Source of the DNA: an uncultured Collinsella sp.
Lineage (GTDB): Bacteria; Actinomycetota; Coriobacteriia; Coriobacteriales; Coriobacteriaceae
Length of the DNA stretch: 64,000 nucleotides
NCBI GenBank assembly: GCA_902465105.1
Contig: CABQLM010000002.1
Coordinates: 62,001-126,000 of the forward strand
Direction: 5' to 3'
Shown one piece after another: positions 33,061 through 41,698 of this stretch; the first letter of the stretch is position 1; every line of letters starts with the position of its first letter. The position numbers were made by a program, and so were the translations under genes. The notes beneath the pieces were generated by a model that saw only the letters and a program-made list of their open reading frames with translations, was not told where the DNA came from and searched no databases.

Positions 33061-34047
33061 ATGCCGATTAATGATCCCGAGAAGTCGGAGAATATGCGCA
33101 AGTCCATCCGCGTGTATTCCGGTTCCTCCAACCGTCCCCTCGCTCAGAAGATTGCTGAGTACCTTGGGGTCGAGCTTTCGGGCCTTACGCTAAAGCAGTT
33201 CGCCAATGGTGAGATTTACGCCCGCTACGACGAGACCGTCCGCGGCGCCGACGTCTTCCTGATTCAGTCCGTGGCCGGCGGCAATGTCAACGACATGCTC
33301 ATGGAGCTGCTCATCGCCACCGACGCTGCCAAGCGTGCATCCGCCCGCTCCATCACCGCCGTTATCACCCACTACGGCTATGCCCGCCAGGACCGCAAGG
33401 CCGGCCCGCGCGAGCCCATCACCGCTCGCCTCGTCGCCAACCTGCTCGAGCGCGCCGGCGTCAACCGCATCATCACCCTCGACCTGCACCAGGGCCAGAT
33501 CCAGGGCTTCTTCGATATCCCGGTTAACCACCTGTCCGCACTGCCGCTGTTTGGCCAGTACTACAACGACATGCACTTCGACACCGACAACCTGGTTGTC
33601 GTCTCCCCCGACGTGGGCCGCGCCAAGGCTGCCAAGAAGCTGTCCGACATGCTCGGCTGCGACCTGGCCATCGCCCACAAGGGCCGTCCGCGCCACAACG
33701 CCGCCGAGGTCATGGGCATCATCGGTGACATCAAGGGCAAGACCTGCATCATCAACGACGACATGATCGACACCGCTGGCACCCTGTGCGCCAACGTCAA
33801 GGAGCTCAAGGCTATGGGCGCTGGCGACATCTACGTCTGCGCCACCCACGGCATCTTCTCCGGTCCGGCCATCGAGCGCCTGAACGACGCCCCGATCGTC
33901 GAGTGCCTCGTCACCGACGCCATTCCCGTCGAGGTCGGCGGCAAGATCAAGACCATCTCGGTCGCCGAGGAGTTCGCTCAGGCCATCTCCGCCGTTTACC
34001 ACGAGGAGCCCGTCTCCACGCTCGTCGGCGGCGACTTCGCGCTGTAA
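33061..34047 (+). CDS. prs: Ribose-phosphate pyrophosphokinase
   Basis: A 328-residue enzyme making PRPP from ribose-5-phosphate and ATP; PRPP feeds the purine and pyrimidine genes elsewhere in this window. The motifs are FANGEIYARYDETVRGADVF, HYGYARQDRKAGPREPIT (flexible catalytic loop), VVSPDVGRAKAAKKL, and the PRPP loop DDMIDTAGTL. The length is normal for class I enzymes with a slight N-terminal extension. GGAGAAGG lies upstream of the ATG; an internal Met12 is an alternative start. Confidence 0.96.
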   Translation: MPINDPEKSENMRKSIRVYSGSSNRPLAQKIAEYLGVELSGLTLKQFANGEIYARYDETVRGADVFLIQSVAGGNVNDMLMELLIATDAAKRASARSITAVITHYGYARQDRKAGPREPITARLVANLLERAGVNRIITLDLHQGQIQGFFDIPVNHLSALPLFGQYYNDMHFDTDNLVVVSPDVGRAKAAKKLSDMLGCDLAIAHKGRPRHNAAEVMGIIGDIKGKTCIINDDMIDTAGTLCANVKELKAMGAGDIYVCATHGIFSGPAIERLNDAPIVECLVTDAIPVEVGGKIKTISVAEEFAQAISAVYHEEPVSTLVGGDFAL

Positions 34048-34070
34048 TCGCTCGACCCTCGCATCCCTCC

Positions 34071-34175
34071 GGAAGCCCCGGACGCGCCTGCGGGGTTATC
34101 ACGCGAACGTCCTCGCCGCTTTGCGGCTGCGGGGTGTTCGCTTTGATAACCCCTCCCGGCGTGTCCGGGGCTTCC
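34071..34175. repeat. Long intergenic hairpin (a), downstream of prs
   Basis: A 105-bp imperfect palindrome. Outer arms GGAAGCCCCGGAC/GTCCGGGGCTTCC and inner arms GGGGTTATC/GATAACCCC plus GCGAAC/GTTCGC enclose a loop with CGCTTTGCGG and GCGGGG. It is the weakest member of the conserved-loop family described for 38451, 51836 and 56863. It may also terminate prs. Confidence 0.6.
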
Positions 34176-34291
34176 TGCTGTCTCGGGGCAACTGTTTTCT
34201 GAAATGACTTTGCTGCAACCTTTCCTCGCCTTCGGCGGGCGTGGTAGCCTTTGTCGTTGATTAAACTCTTATGTGTAACGGAAGGACAAAT

Positions 34292-34921
34292 ATGGCAGCT
34301 GCACAGCCGCTTAAGATTCGCATGGTTGCCGGACTTGGCAACCCTGGCGATGAGTATGCCGAGACCCGCCACAACGCCGGTTTTAAGGCGATCGACGAGC
34401 TGGCCCGTCAGGCCGGCGTCACGTACTGGAAAAACCAGGCAGGCGCCGAGGTCGCGCTCATCAATATCAACGATGCCGAGGAAGAGGGCGGCAAGCGCCA
34501 GATCGTGCTGGTCAAGCCGCAGTCGTATATGAATACCTCGGGTGGTCCCATCTCCAAGCTCTGCCGCGAGTACAAGATCAAGGCCGAGGAGCTGCTCGTG
34601 ATTCACGATGAGCTCGACATTCCCGCCGGTGATGTTCGCGTCAAGGTGGGCGGTGGCCACGCCGGCCACAACGGCCTGCGCTCCATCATCGACAAGATGG
34701 GCAGCCGCGACTTCAGCCGCATCCGCACCGGCATCGGCAACCCTCCCGGCAAGATGGCTGTCGCCGACTACGTGCTCAAGCAGCTGCGTGCCCGCGAGGC
34801 CGAGGACTTCCAGGACACCTGCGCCCGCGCTGCCGACGCCGCCGGCCTGGCCATCGTCCACGGCGTGATCTACGCCCGCGACCATGTCAACGGCTCTGCC
34901 TCTGCCAACGGCAAGCACTAA
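34292..34921 (+). CDS. pth: Peptidyl-tRNA hydrolase
   Basis: A 209-residue hydrolase that recycles peptidyl-tRNA. The motifs are AGLGNPGDEYAETRHNAG with the catalytic His, PQSYMNTSGG, HDELDIPAGDVRVKVGGG with the catalytic Asp, GHNGLRSI, and RTGIGNPPG. The start at 34292 is preceded by GGAAGGA. The length is normal. It follows prs across the hairpin at 34071. Confidence 0.95.
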   Translation: MAAAQPLKIRMVAGLGNPGDEYAETRHNAGFKAIDELARQAGVTYWKNQAGAEVALININDAEEEGGKRQIVLVKPQSYMNTSGGPISKLCREYKIKAEELLVIHDELDIPAGDVRVKVGGGHAGHNGLRSIIDKMGSRDFSRIRTGIGNPPGKMAVADYVLKQLRAREAEDFQDTCARAADAAGLAIVHGVIYARDHVNGSASANGKH

Positions 34922-34922
34922 A

Positions 34923-35122
34923 ACCTACCAAAAAGGGACAGGTTTATTTTGGCAGGTTTTATCTGCGGAAACGCCGCAGCGGCCGCGACGCAATAAACCC
35001 TGTGCCGCCATACATATGCAACGCCCCAAAGGGGGCCGGCCTCACCGATACGCGAGACCGGCCCCCTTTGCCGTTTTGCCTGATAAAACCTACCAAAATA
35101 AACCTGTCCCTTTTTGGTAGGT
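34923..35122. repeat. 200-bp element with 40-bp terminal inverted repeats
   Basis: Arms 34923-34962 and 35083-35122 are inverted copies matching at about 39 of 40 positions, with the core AAACCTGTCCCTTTTTGG. Inside lies a GC-rich hairpin CAAAGGGGGCCGG/CCGGCCCCCTTTG (35027-35070). Each arm is itself palindromic (AACCTACC/GGCAGGTT). A third, single arm occurs at 46331-46374. There is no coding capacity. Confidence 0.75.
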
Positions 35123-35171
35123 CGCTTTTCCCGCCTGCCAAAGACACACGTAAGTGACATGTCCATGAGGG

Positions 35172-35177
35172 TATAAT
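35172..35177 (+). promoter_or_regulatory. -10 box of nfnAB
   Basis: A perfect TATAAT lies 106 nt upstream of the nfnA start. The leader in between can form two small hairpins (CCGTATG.../...CGTACGG and GGGC.../...GCCC). Confidence 0.55.
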
Positions 35178-35282
35178 TTGCACCGTATGTCTGCACAACG
35201 CCTGTGCGCGTACGGTTTTATTCGGGCCACCGTCCTTTTCCGTGGAGGCACGGTTCGGTAGCCCTAACAAGAGAGGGGTTCT

Positions 35283-36192
35283 ATGTATAAGATCCTGGAG
35301 AAGACGCAGTTCTCTGAGAAGGTGTTCAAGTTCCGCATCGAGGCGCCTGCAATCGCCAAACATGCGCACGCCGGACAGTTCCTCATGGTCCGCGCCAACG
35401 AGACGGGCGAGCGTGTCCCGTTTACCCTGGCTGGCTGGCGCTGGACAGTTCCTCATGGTTCGCGCCAACGAGACGGGCGAGCGTGTCCCGTTTACCCTGG
35501 CTGGCTGGAACGGTGACGAGGGCTGGGTCGAGTTCATCTTCATGGTGATCGGCAAGACCACCGAGATGCTGTCCACCTACGAGGCCGGCGAGTCGCTGCG
35601 CGACGTCGTGGGCCCGCTGGGCGTTCCCACCGAGATGGCCGAGGGCCCCTGCGCTGTCATTGGCGGCGGCGTCGGCCTGGCAATTGCCTTCCCGGTCGCT
35701 AAGCACCTGGTCGAGACCGGCCATGAGGTGCACGCCATCATGGGCGCCCGCACCAAGGACCTCCTGCTCATGGAGGACCAGTTCCGCGAGCTCCTCGACG
35801 AGGACCACATCCACATCACCACTGACGACGGCTCCTACGGCGAGCAAGGCGTTGTCACCGCTCCGCTGGAACGCCTGCTGCAGGACAAGGCCGTGAGCCA
35901 GGTCTTCTGCGTCGGCCCCGTTCCGATGATGAAGTTCTCGACCCTCACCGCCCAGAAGTACGACACCCCCATCACCGCGTCGCTCAACCCCATCATGGTT
36001 GACGGCACCGGTATGTGCGGCTGCTGCCGCGTCGAGGTGGGCGGCGTGACCAAGTTCGCTTGCGTCGACGGCCCCGACTTCGATGCCACCCTGGTCGACT
36101 GGGATGACCTTCGTGCCCGTCAGGCCGCTTACCGTTCCGAAGAGGGCGAGTCCCTCAAGGCCTATGAGGAAAAGAGCTGCGCATGCCACTAG
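35283..36192 (+). pseudogene. nfnA: NfnA, ferredoxin-NADP+ reductase subunit alpha, frameshifted by a 70-bp duplication
   Basis: FAD/NAD-binding subunit (dihydroorotate dehydrogenase electron-transfer/SudB family) of the electron-bifurcating NADH-dependent ferredoxin:NADP+ oxidoreductase. N-terminal MYKILEKTQFSEKVFKFRIE and GQFLMVRANETGERVPFTLA bind FAD; ECs of the C-terminal domain include MVDGTGMCGCCRVEVGG, the [2Fe-2S] segment. A 70-bp tandem duplication (35369-35438 and 35439-35508) throws the frame. Removing one copy restores a 279-residue protein of normal length. The two copies differ at two positions. The stop overlaps the nfnB start. AGAGAGGGG precedes the ATG. Confidence 0.88.
35369..35508. 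repeat. 70-bp tandem duplication inside nfnA, copies differ at two bases
   Basis: Copy 1 is 35369-35438 and copy 2 is 35439-35508. They differ by C/T at 35372/35442 and 35390/35460. Because 70 is not a multiple of 3, the frame is broken. Confidence 0.95.
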
Positions 36193-37592
36193 TTAACGGT
36201 CGTTTCGTTGCCGATATGAAGTCGCCCCGCACCCCCGATAACGAGGAGCCGGCTGCCGAGCGCGCCTGCGACTTCCGCCCCGTCGACAAGGGCTTCACCG
36301 AGGAGATGGCGCTGGCCGAGGCCGAGCGCTGCCTCAACTGCAAGAAGCCGTTCTGTGTTGAGGGCTGCCCTGTCAACATCAACATCCCCCGCTTTATCGA
36401 GCAGATCCGCGAGAAGGACTTTGGCGGCGCTCTCGATACCATTCGCGAGGACTCCATGCTTCCCGCCATCTGCGGCCGTGTCTGCCCGCAGGAGAACCAG
36501 TGCGAGGGCAAGTGCATCCGTGGTAAGAAGTCCGAGCCCGTGGCCATCGGCCAGCTCGAGCGCTTCCTGGGTGACCGCCCCGAGCTCGCCTCCACGCCCA
36601 AGATGGCCCCCAAGAACGGCAAGAAGGTCGCCGTCGTCGGCTCCGGCCCGTCCGGCATCACCTGCGCCGGCGAGCTCGCCCGCAACGGCTTTGACGTTAC
36701 CGTCTTTGAGGCCTTCTTCACCGGCGGCGGCGTGCTGGTCTACGGCATCCCCGAGTTCCGTCTGCCCAAGGCAGTCGTCAAGCGCGAGATTGACGGCCTG
36801 GAGGACATGGGTGTCAAGTTTGAGTACAACTCCGTCGTGGGCAACATGGCCACGGCCGAGGAGCTGTTCGAGCAGGGCTTCGACGCCATCTACGTGGCAA
36901 CCGGCGCAGGCCTGCCCAAGTTCCTCAACGTCCCCGGCGAGAACCTGCCCAACGTCTTCTTCGCGAACGAGTACCTCACTCGCGTGAACCTGATGAAGGC
37001 CAACAAGTTCCCCGAGTACGACACCCCCACCAAGCACGGCAAGAACGTCGTCGTCTTTGGTGGCGGCAACGTGGCTATGGACGCCGTCCGTACCGCCAAG
37101 CGTCTGGGCGCCGAGCACGCCATCATCGCTTACCGCCGTACTGAGGACGAGATGCCCTGCCGTCGCGCCGAGCTGCACCACGCTAAGGCCGAGGGCGTCG
37201 AGGTTCTGCCGCTCGTCTCCCCGCTCGAGTTTGTCGCCGGCGAGGACGGCTCCGTGTGCGCCGTCAAGGTCCAGAAGATGAAGCTCGGCGAGCCCGACGA
37301 GTCCGGCCGTCGTCGCCCGGTGCCCATCGAGGGCGCCATCGAGGAGATCCCCTGCGACGTCGCGATCTCGGCTATCGGTACCAACGCCAACCCCTTCGCA
37401 AAGAAGATCGGCGGCAAGATGGAGCTCAACAAGTGGGGCTACATCGTTGCCGATGAGGAGACCGGCCAGACCACCGATCCCCGCATCTGGGCCGGCGGCG
37501 ACATCGTCACCGGTGCCGCTACGGTCATTCTGGCGATGGGCGCCGGCAAGAAGGCCGCTGCCTCCATCACCAAGAGCCTGTTGGGCGAGTAA
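36183..37592 (+). CDS. nfnB: NfnB, ferredoxin-NADP+ reductase subunit beta (glutamate synthase small-subunit family)
   Basis: A 469-residue iron-sulfur flavoprotein. N-terminal cluster motifs are CLNCKKPFCVEGCP and CGRVCPQENQCEGKCI; then FAD motif VAVVGSGPSGITCAGEL and NADPH motif VVVFGGGNVAMDAVRTAKRLGA. The C-terminal GGDIVTGAATVILAMGAGKKAA completes the FAD fold. This architecture is shared with GltD, but the 10-nt overlap with nfnA identifies it as NfnB rather than glutamate synthase. With ferredoxin it would couple NADH and reduced ferredoxin to NADPH formation, connecting with the Ech hydrogenase. Confidence 0.92.
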   Translation: MPLVNGRFVADMKSPRTPDNEEPAAERACDFRPVDKGFTEEMALAEAERCLNCKKPFCVEGCPVNINIPRFIEQIREKDFGGALDTIREDSMLPAICGRVCPQENQCEGKCIRGKKSEPVAIGQLERFLGDRPELASTPKMAPKNGKKVAVVGSGPSGITCAGELARNGFDVTVFEAFFTGGGVLVYGIPEFRLPKAVVKREIDGLEDMGVKFEYNSVVGNMATAEELFEQGFDAIYVATGAGLPKFLNVPGENLPNVFFANEYLTRVNLMKANKFPEYDTPTKHGKNVVVFGGGNVAMDAVRTAKRLGAEHAIIAYRRTEDEMPCRRAELHHAKAEGVEVLPLVSPLEFVAGEDGSVCAVKVQKMKLGEPDESGRRRPVPIEGAIEEIPCDVAISAIGTNANPFAKKIGGKMELNKWGYIVADEETGQTTDPRIWAGGDIVTGAATVILAMGAGKKAAASITKSLLGE

Positions 37593-37620
37593 TCACCTAC
37601 AGCGCTAGCCACCAAACGGC

Positions 37621-37660
37621 AAAGTCCCCGTCGAGCACACGCCCGGCGGGGACTTTTTTT
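37621..37660 (+). terminator. Intrinsic terminator of nfnAB
   Basis: AAAGTCCCCG pairs with CGGGGACTTT, followed by a T-run, 29 nt after the nfnB stop. Confidence 0.9.
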
Positions 37661-37676
37661 CTATGCCGGCCGCCCC

Positions 37677-37713
37677 AACCACCACAAAGGTGCCTATCCC
37701 CTTTGTGGTGGTT
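37677..37713 (-). terminator. Hairpin after the cytidylate-kinase-like gene
   Basis: AACCACCACAAAG pairs perfectly with CTTTGTGGTGGTT around an 11-nt loop, only 9 nt from the stop at 37722. Confidence 0.65.
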
Positions 37714-37721
37714 TTGGTCGG

Positions 37722-38393
37722 CTAACCTTCGAGCTGAGCCACCTTGTAGCGGTAGGCCGCAGCGATAACATCTTTGCAGCCCTCGCGGCCCAGCTTGGCG
37801 CGGTTGACGACGATGTCTTTACCGCTCGTCATCTTCCACTTGCCGGCACTGTAGCGCTTGTAAAATGCCTCGCGCGCCTTCTGCTGCTGCTTGACCAGCT
37901 TGGCGCCCTTCTTTTTGTTAAGGCCACGCTTCTTGCGCACGATCTCGACGCGGTCCTCAAAGGGTGCGGTCACCAACACGGCAATGTGATTGGGGTTATT
38001 ACGCAGCAGGTAATCGGACAGGCGGCCTTCGATAATGCAGCTCTCGGTCTCGCCCAGATCCAAAATCACCTGGCTCATCTTTTGGAACAACTTGTCCGAG
38101 TACGAACGCGCATCGTAGCGGTCGGGCAGAAACGCCATGTTCTCCACAGCCAGACGCTCGTCATAGGCAGCCATCTTATCGAGCGACTCGCCTGCGCGCA
38201 GCGACGCGCGCACCAGCAGCTCGTTATCGTACAGCGGAATCCCCAGTTCGTTGGCGAGGATACGGCCAATCTCGTGGCCCTCGGCGCCACCCAGCTCATT
38301 GGCGAGGATACGGCCAATCTCGTGGCCCTCGGCGCCAAAGTCGCGCGCGATGGTAATGACCACAGGACTCTTCTTGTTCTCCAGATCGCTCAT
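37722..38393 (-). CDS. Cytidylate-kinase-like protein with 16-residue internal duplication
   Basis: A 223-residue P-loop protein of the cytidylate kinase-like family often seen in anaerobes. The N-terminal VVITIARDFGAEGHEIGR takes the place of the P-loop, followed by LGIPLYDNELL, typical of the family, and CIIEGRLSDYLLR. A 48-bp in-frame tandem duplication repeats GAEGHEIGRILANELG, so the native protein is probably 207 residues. The C-terminal third is Lys-rich. Whether it phosphorylates a nucleotide is unknown. AGAAAGGA precedes the ATG. It stands alone between nfnB and the amino-acid transporter. Confidence 0.8.
   Translation of the reverse strand: MSDLENKKSPVVITIARDFGAEGHEIGRILANELGGAEGHEIGRILANELGIPLYDNELLVRASLRAGESLDKMAAYDERLAVENMAFLPDRYDARSYSDKLFQKMSQVILDLGETESCIIEGRLSDYLLRNNPNHIAVLVTAPFEDRVEIVRKKRGLNKKKGAKLVKQQQKAREAFYKRYSAGKWKMTSGKDIVVNRAKLGREGCKDVIAAAYRYKVAQLEG
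38242..38337. repeat. 48-bp in-frame tandem duplication, copies differ at two bases
   Basis: Copies 38242-38289 and 38290-38337 differ at two positions near their start (CCCAGTTCG against CCCAGCTCA). Both encode the same 16 residues on the minus strand, so both differences are silent. Confidence 0.92.
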
Positions 38394-38450
38394 CGCGATT
38401 CCTTTCTAACAGATGAGAAAATAGGCTATTTATCGCCTTTTCCCACGATA

Positions 38451-38566
38451 GCGTACCTGGGTTTTCCTGGTGCCCAAGATTGGCCTGAAAGAGGAGCGAC
38501 GCGTACTTTGGTACGCGAGCAACGGTTTGAAGGCCAAGGTTGGGTGCCAGGGAAAGCCAGGCTATG
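38451..38566. repeat. Long intergenic hairpin (b) with conserved loop
   Basis: A ~36-bp imperfect stem (38451-38486 with 38530-38566) encloses a loop that itself forms a perfect hairpin GCGTAC/GTACGC. On the minus strand the loop reads TTCAAACCGTTGCT then CCAAAGTACGCGTCGCTC, matching the loops at 51866 and 56893. The far arm reaches five bases into the permease gene's 3' end. Confidence 0.7.
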
Positions 38567-39200
38567 CGGCCACGACGCGGCGTTGATACGCTCGGACCAG
38601 CAGCGAGATACCAAAGTTGAGCACAAAGTACATCGCAAACACCAGGCCGTAGAGCATAAGCACCTGCGACAGGTCGACCGCGTGGGCCATCACGACGTTT
38701 GCCGTGTACATGAGCTCGGCCACATTAATGCCCGAAAGATACGAGCTGTCCTTAATGACAGTCGTGCACTGGCTAAACAGCGCCGGAATAATCGTCTTAA
38801 ACGTCTGCGGCAGAATGATGTAGCGCATGGTGGCAAAGAAGCCAAAGCCCTGGCTCTGCACCGCCTCAAACTGGCCGCGCGGAATCGAGTTGAGGCCGCC
38901 GCGCACAATCTCGGCCATAACAGCGCTGGTAAACAGCGTAAAGGCGATGGTCGAAATCACAATGTCCAAACCCTGCACCGTAAAGTAGATAAACAGGATC
39001 CACAGCAGGTTCGGCGTGCAACGGAACAGCTCGATATAGGCGCTCACCAAAATACGGAATGGACGGGGCGCATAGCTCTTAACGAGCGCCAGCACCGTGC
39101 CAAAGATGAGCGAGAAAAAGATTGACAGCGCCGAGATCTCGATCGTCTTAACAAAGCCGCCCCAAATGTAGAGCAGGTTGGTCGCGTTGAAGATTTCCAT
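38562..39200 (-). CDS. Polar amino-acid ABC transporter permease (second)
   Basis: A 212-residue permease of the HisM/GlnP family with about five membrane helices. The EAA-type loop is GQFEAVQSQGFGFFATMRYI, preceded by SAVMAEIVRGGLNSIP. Together with the next permease it forms the membrane pore of an amino-acid importer. The gene is last in a four-gene operon (ATPase, binding protein, permease, permease) with a 3-nt gap. The substrate is likely glutamine, glutamate or a related polar amino acid but cannot be fixed. Confidence 0.9.
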   Translation of the reverse strand: MEIFNATNLLYIWGGFVKTIEISALSIFFSLIFGTVLALVKSYAPRPFRILVSAYIELFRCTPNLLWILFIYFTVQGLDIVISTIAFTLFTSAVMAEIVRGGLNSIPRGQFEAVQSQGFGFFATMRYIILPQTFKTIIPALFSQCTTVIKDSSYLSGINVAELMYTANVVMAHAVDLSQVLMLYGLVFAMYFVLNFGISLLVRAYQRRVVAA

Positions 39201-39203
39201 GCG

Positions 39204-39950
39204 CTAGGCCTCCTCTACGTTGTCGAGCCCCAGCTCGGCCAGACTCACACCGCGCGGACGCTCCTTGGAGCGGCGCTCGAGCCACTGCACCAGCATGGCG
39301 AGCGGAAAGCAGATGATAAAGTACATAAGGCAGCAGACGATGTATCCCTGCAGGTAACCGTACAGACTCACAAAGTTGTCGGAACGGTACATAAGGTCGC
39401 CGCCGGCCACAAGCGCCAGCACCGACGTGTTCTTGACCAGGTTAAGCGCCTGGTTACACAGCGGCGGCAGAATGATCTTGAACGTCTGGGGCAGCACGAT
39501 GTACCAGTATGCCTGCGCACGGGTGAAGCCCTGGCTCTGGGCCGCCTCCATCTGGCCGCGCGGAACCGCCTCGATACCGGTGCGGATGACCTCCGAAATG
39601 TAGGCCGCATGATACAGGCCCACGCCCAAGAAACCCAGCACGAACGGCGCGATGCGCACCGGCTGGTCGGCACCGGTTATGGCCTGCAAAAACTGCGGAC
39701 CGGCCATGTACATAAAGAGCACCTGCACGGGCAACGGGGTGTTCTGGTAAAACTCCACGTACACGCGGCTTATGGCGCGCAGCACGCGCGAACGAGTGGT
39801 AGAGAACACGCCCAGCAGTGTGCCCAGCACCAGCGACAGCAGCAGACCGGCAACGACCACCTGCAGCGTCACGCCAAAGCCCTCCCAGAAGGGCCCCATG
39901 TTTTGAAATGTCGTCGACCAGCGGTCGGCGTCAAACAATCCTTCGAGCAT
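39204..39950 (-). CDS. Polar amino-acid ABC transporter permease (first)
   Basis: A 248-residue permease homologous to the downstream one. It has the HisM/GlnP EAA motif GQMEAAQSQGFTRAQAYWYI and NTPLPVQVLFMY, a typical segment of glutamate/glutamine permeases. The ATG at 39950 is preferred because AAGGAAGGA lies upstream; earlier in-frame codons fall in the gap after the binding-protein gene. The C-terminus ends in a short acidic tail. It pairs with the 38562 product. Confidence 0.9.
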   Translation of the reverse strand: MLEGLFDADRWSTTFQNMGPFWEGFGVTLQVVVAGLLLSLVLGTLLGVFSTTRSRVLRAISRVYVEFYQNTPLPVQVLFMYMAGPQFLQAITGADQPVRIAPFVLGFLGVGLYHAAYISEVIRTGIEAVPRGQMEAAQSQGFTRAQAYWYIVLPQTFKIILPPLCNQALNLVKNTSVLALVAGGDLMYRSDNFVSLYGYLQGYIVCCLMYFIICFPLAMLVQWLERRSKERPRGVSLAELGLDNVEEA

Positions 39951-39975
39951 TTGATTCCTTCCTTGGACGATGCGC

Positions 39976-40854
39976 CTATACAAGACCCCAGGTCTTGACC
40001 TCTTGGTCGAGCCAGCCATCGGCCAGGCGATTGCAAATCACCTGGTCGACCACAGCCGAAAGGTCGCAGCCCTTCTTGGTCGCCACGCCGTAGCCCTGCT
40101 CGCCAAACTTGACCTCGGGCTGCAACAGCTCAACGGTCTCGTTCATGTAACCGGCCAGCGTGGAGCGGTCCATGGCAAAGACGTCGATATTGCCGGCGTC
40201 GAGCGAACTCTTGATGATGGGGTAGCCGCTAAAGGCCCTAAACTCGGGCTTGCAGCTAAAGCCGTTGTCCTTGATCATCTGCTCGATCAGGCCCTGCGTG
40301 GTAGCACCCTGGCTCACGCCAATGACCTTGCCGTCCAGGTCCTCAATCGAGGTAAAGCCCGAACGCTTCTTGACCATGAGTCCCACGTAGTCGGTGCGGT
40401 ACGGCGTCGAGAAATCCCAGCTCTTCTTGCGCTCGTCGGTGATGGTGTAGGTCGCCGCGACCACGTCGAGCTGGCCGTTATCGATCAGCGGGCCACGCGT
40501 CTTGGGCGTTACGTCGGTAAACTCGACAAGCTCCTGGGCACGGGCCTCCTTGTAGCTCACGCCAAAGACGGCAGCGGCGATCTGGTAGCACAAATCGACT
40601 TCCATGCCCTCAAAGCGGCCCTTGGCGGTGTCGTAATAGCCGTAGCCGGGAACGTCCTTCTTAACGCCGGCATTCAGATGGCCACGCGACTTGATGGCCG
40701 CAAGCTTGGACCCCTTGTCGGAGTCCTCGCCGCCGGTGGAGCTGCCGCAACCGGTAAGCGCGGTCCCCGTCATCGCGAGCATGCCGGCACCCGCCAGCTG
40801 CAAAAAGTGGCGGCGCGACACGGCCGCCCTCGTCATATCCGTCATGTCCATCAC
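39976..40854 (-). CDS. Amino-acid ABC transporter substrate-binding lipoprotein
   Basis: A 292-residue family 3 solute-binding protein. The N-terminus has a twin-arginine-like SRRHFLQLAGAG and a lipobox LTGC (Cys36), so it is probably exported folded by Tat or by Sec and lipid-anchored outside the membrane. The binding domain runs from GHLNAGVKKDVPGYGYYD through FEGMEVDLCYQIAAAV to SFSTPYRTDYVGLMVKK-like segments. It is second in the operon, 5 nt after the ATPase gene. Confidence 0.9.
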   Translation of the reverse strand: MMDMTDMTRAAVSRRHFLQLAGAGMLAMTGTALTGCGSSTGGEDSDKGSKLAAIKSRGHLNAGVKKDVPGYGYYDTAKGRFEGMEVDLCYQIAAAVFGVSYKEARAQELVEFTDVTPKTRGPLIDNGQLDVVAATYTITDERKKSWDFSTPYRTDYVGLMVKKRSGFTSIEDLDGKVIGVSQGATTQGLIEQMIKDNGFSCKPEFRAFSGYPIIKSSLDAGNIDVFAMDRSTLAGYMNETVELLQPEVKFGEQGYGVATKKGCDLSAVVDQVICNRLADGWLDQEVKTWGLV

Positions 40855-40859
40855 CGCGC

Positions 40860-41591
40860 CTAGTGCAGAATCTTGGACAGGAACTCGCGGCAGCGCGGGT
40901 TCTCGGGGTTATCGAAGAAGTGCTCGGGCGTGCCCTCCTCTAGGATACGGCCGTCCTCCATAAAGATGACGCGGTCGGCCACCTGGCGCGCAAAGCCCAT
41001 CTCGTGCGTCACGCAGATCATGGTGATATCCTCCTGCGCGAGCTCAATCATAACGTCTAGGACTTCCTGGACCATCTCGGGGTCGAGCGCCGAGGTCGGC
41101 TCGTCAAACAGGATGATGGGCTGCTTGGTGCACAGGGCACGGGCGATGGCGATGCGCTGCTGCTGACCGCCCGAGAGGTTCTGCGGATACTCGCCGGCCT
41201 TATGCGCCATGCCGACGCGCTTGAGCGCGGCGATGGCAATTTCGGTCGCCTCCTCCTTGCTCTTCTTTTGCAGCTTGATGGGCGCGAGCGTCAGGTTGCC
41301 CAGCACCGTCATGTTGGGATACAGGTTGAACTGCTGAAACACCATGGAGCTGTACTTGCGAGCCATCTCCAGGTGATTCTTTTTGGTGAGCGGCGTACCG
41401 TCGATGACGACCTCGCCCGACGTGGGCTCCTCAAGATAATCGACACAGCGGATGAGCGTCGACTTACCCGAGCCGGAAGGCCCGATCATTACGAGCTTCT
41501 CGCCGCGTTTGACGGTGAGATTGATATCTTTGAGCACATGCAGGTCGCCAAAGTACTTGTTGAGATGCTTGATCTCGATCATGTCTGCCAT
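40860..41591 (-). CDS. Polar amino-acid ABC transporter ATP-binding protein (GlnQ-like)
   Basis: A 243-residue ATPase. Walker A is GPSGSGKST (37-45), the Q-loop is [16 protein letters not shown], the signature is LSGGQQQR, Walker B is [14 protein letters not shown], and the switch is [16 protein letters not shown]. These are hallmarks of the GlnQ/HisP family. It is first of the four-gene importer operon, with GGAAGGGA before the ATG and a TACAAT box about 35 nt upstream. Confidence 0.94.
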   Translation of the reverse strand: MADMIEIKHLNKYFGDLHVLKDINLTVKRGEKLVMIGPSGSGKSTLIRCVDYLEEPTSGEVVIDGTPLTKKNHLEMARKYSSMVFQQFNLYPNMTVLGNLTLAPIKLQKKSKEEATEIAIAALKRVGMAHKAGEYPQNLSGGQQQRIAIARALCTKQPIILFDEPTSALDPEMVQEVLDVMIELAQEDITMICVTHEMGFARQVADRVIFMEDGRILEEGTPEHFFDNPENPRCREFLSKILH

Positions 41592-41626
41592 GAATGTCCC
41601 TTCCCTGCGTTTACACGAGTTGAACT

Positions 41627-41632
41627 ATTGTA
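41627..41632 (-). promoter_or_regulatory. -10 box of the amino-acid transporter operon
   Basis: TACAAT on the minus strand, 36 nt before the ATPase start. Confidence 0.45.
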
Positions 41633-41698
41633 CGGAAAGAACCGCGTTTCCGCAGCCCACACTGCATTCCCGTAAAGAACCCGCAATTTTCCACCTAG

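Noticed and set aside
36183-37592. Glutamate synthase small subunit (GltD)
   Set aside because: Same family, but overlap with nfnA and absence of a gltB gene fit NfnB better.
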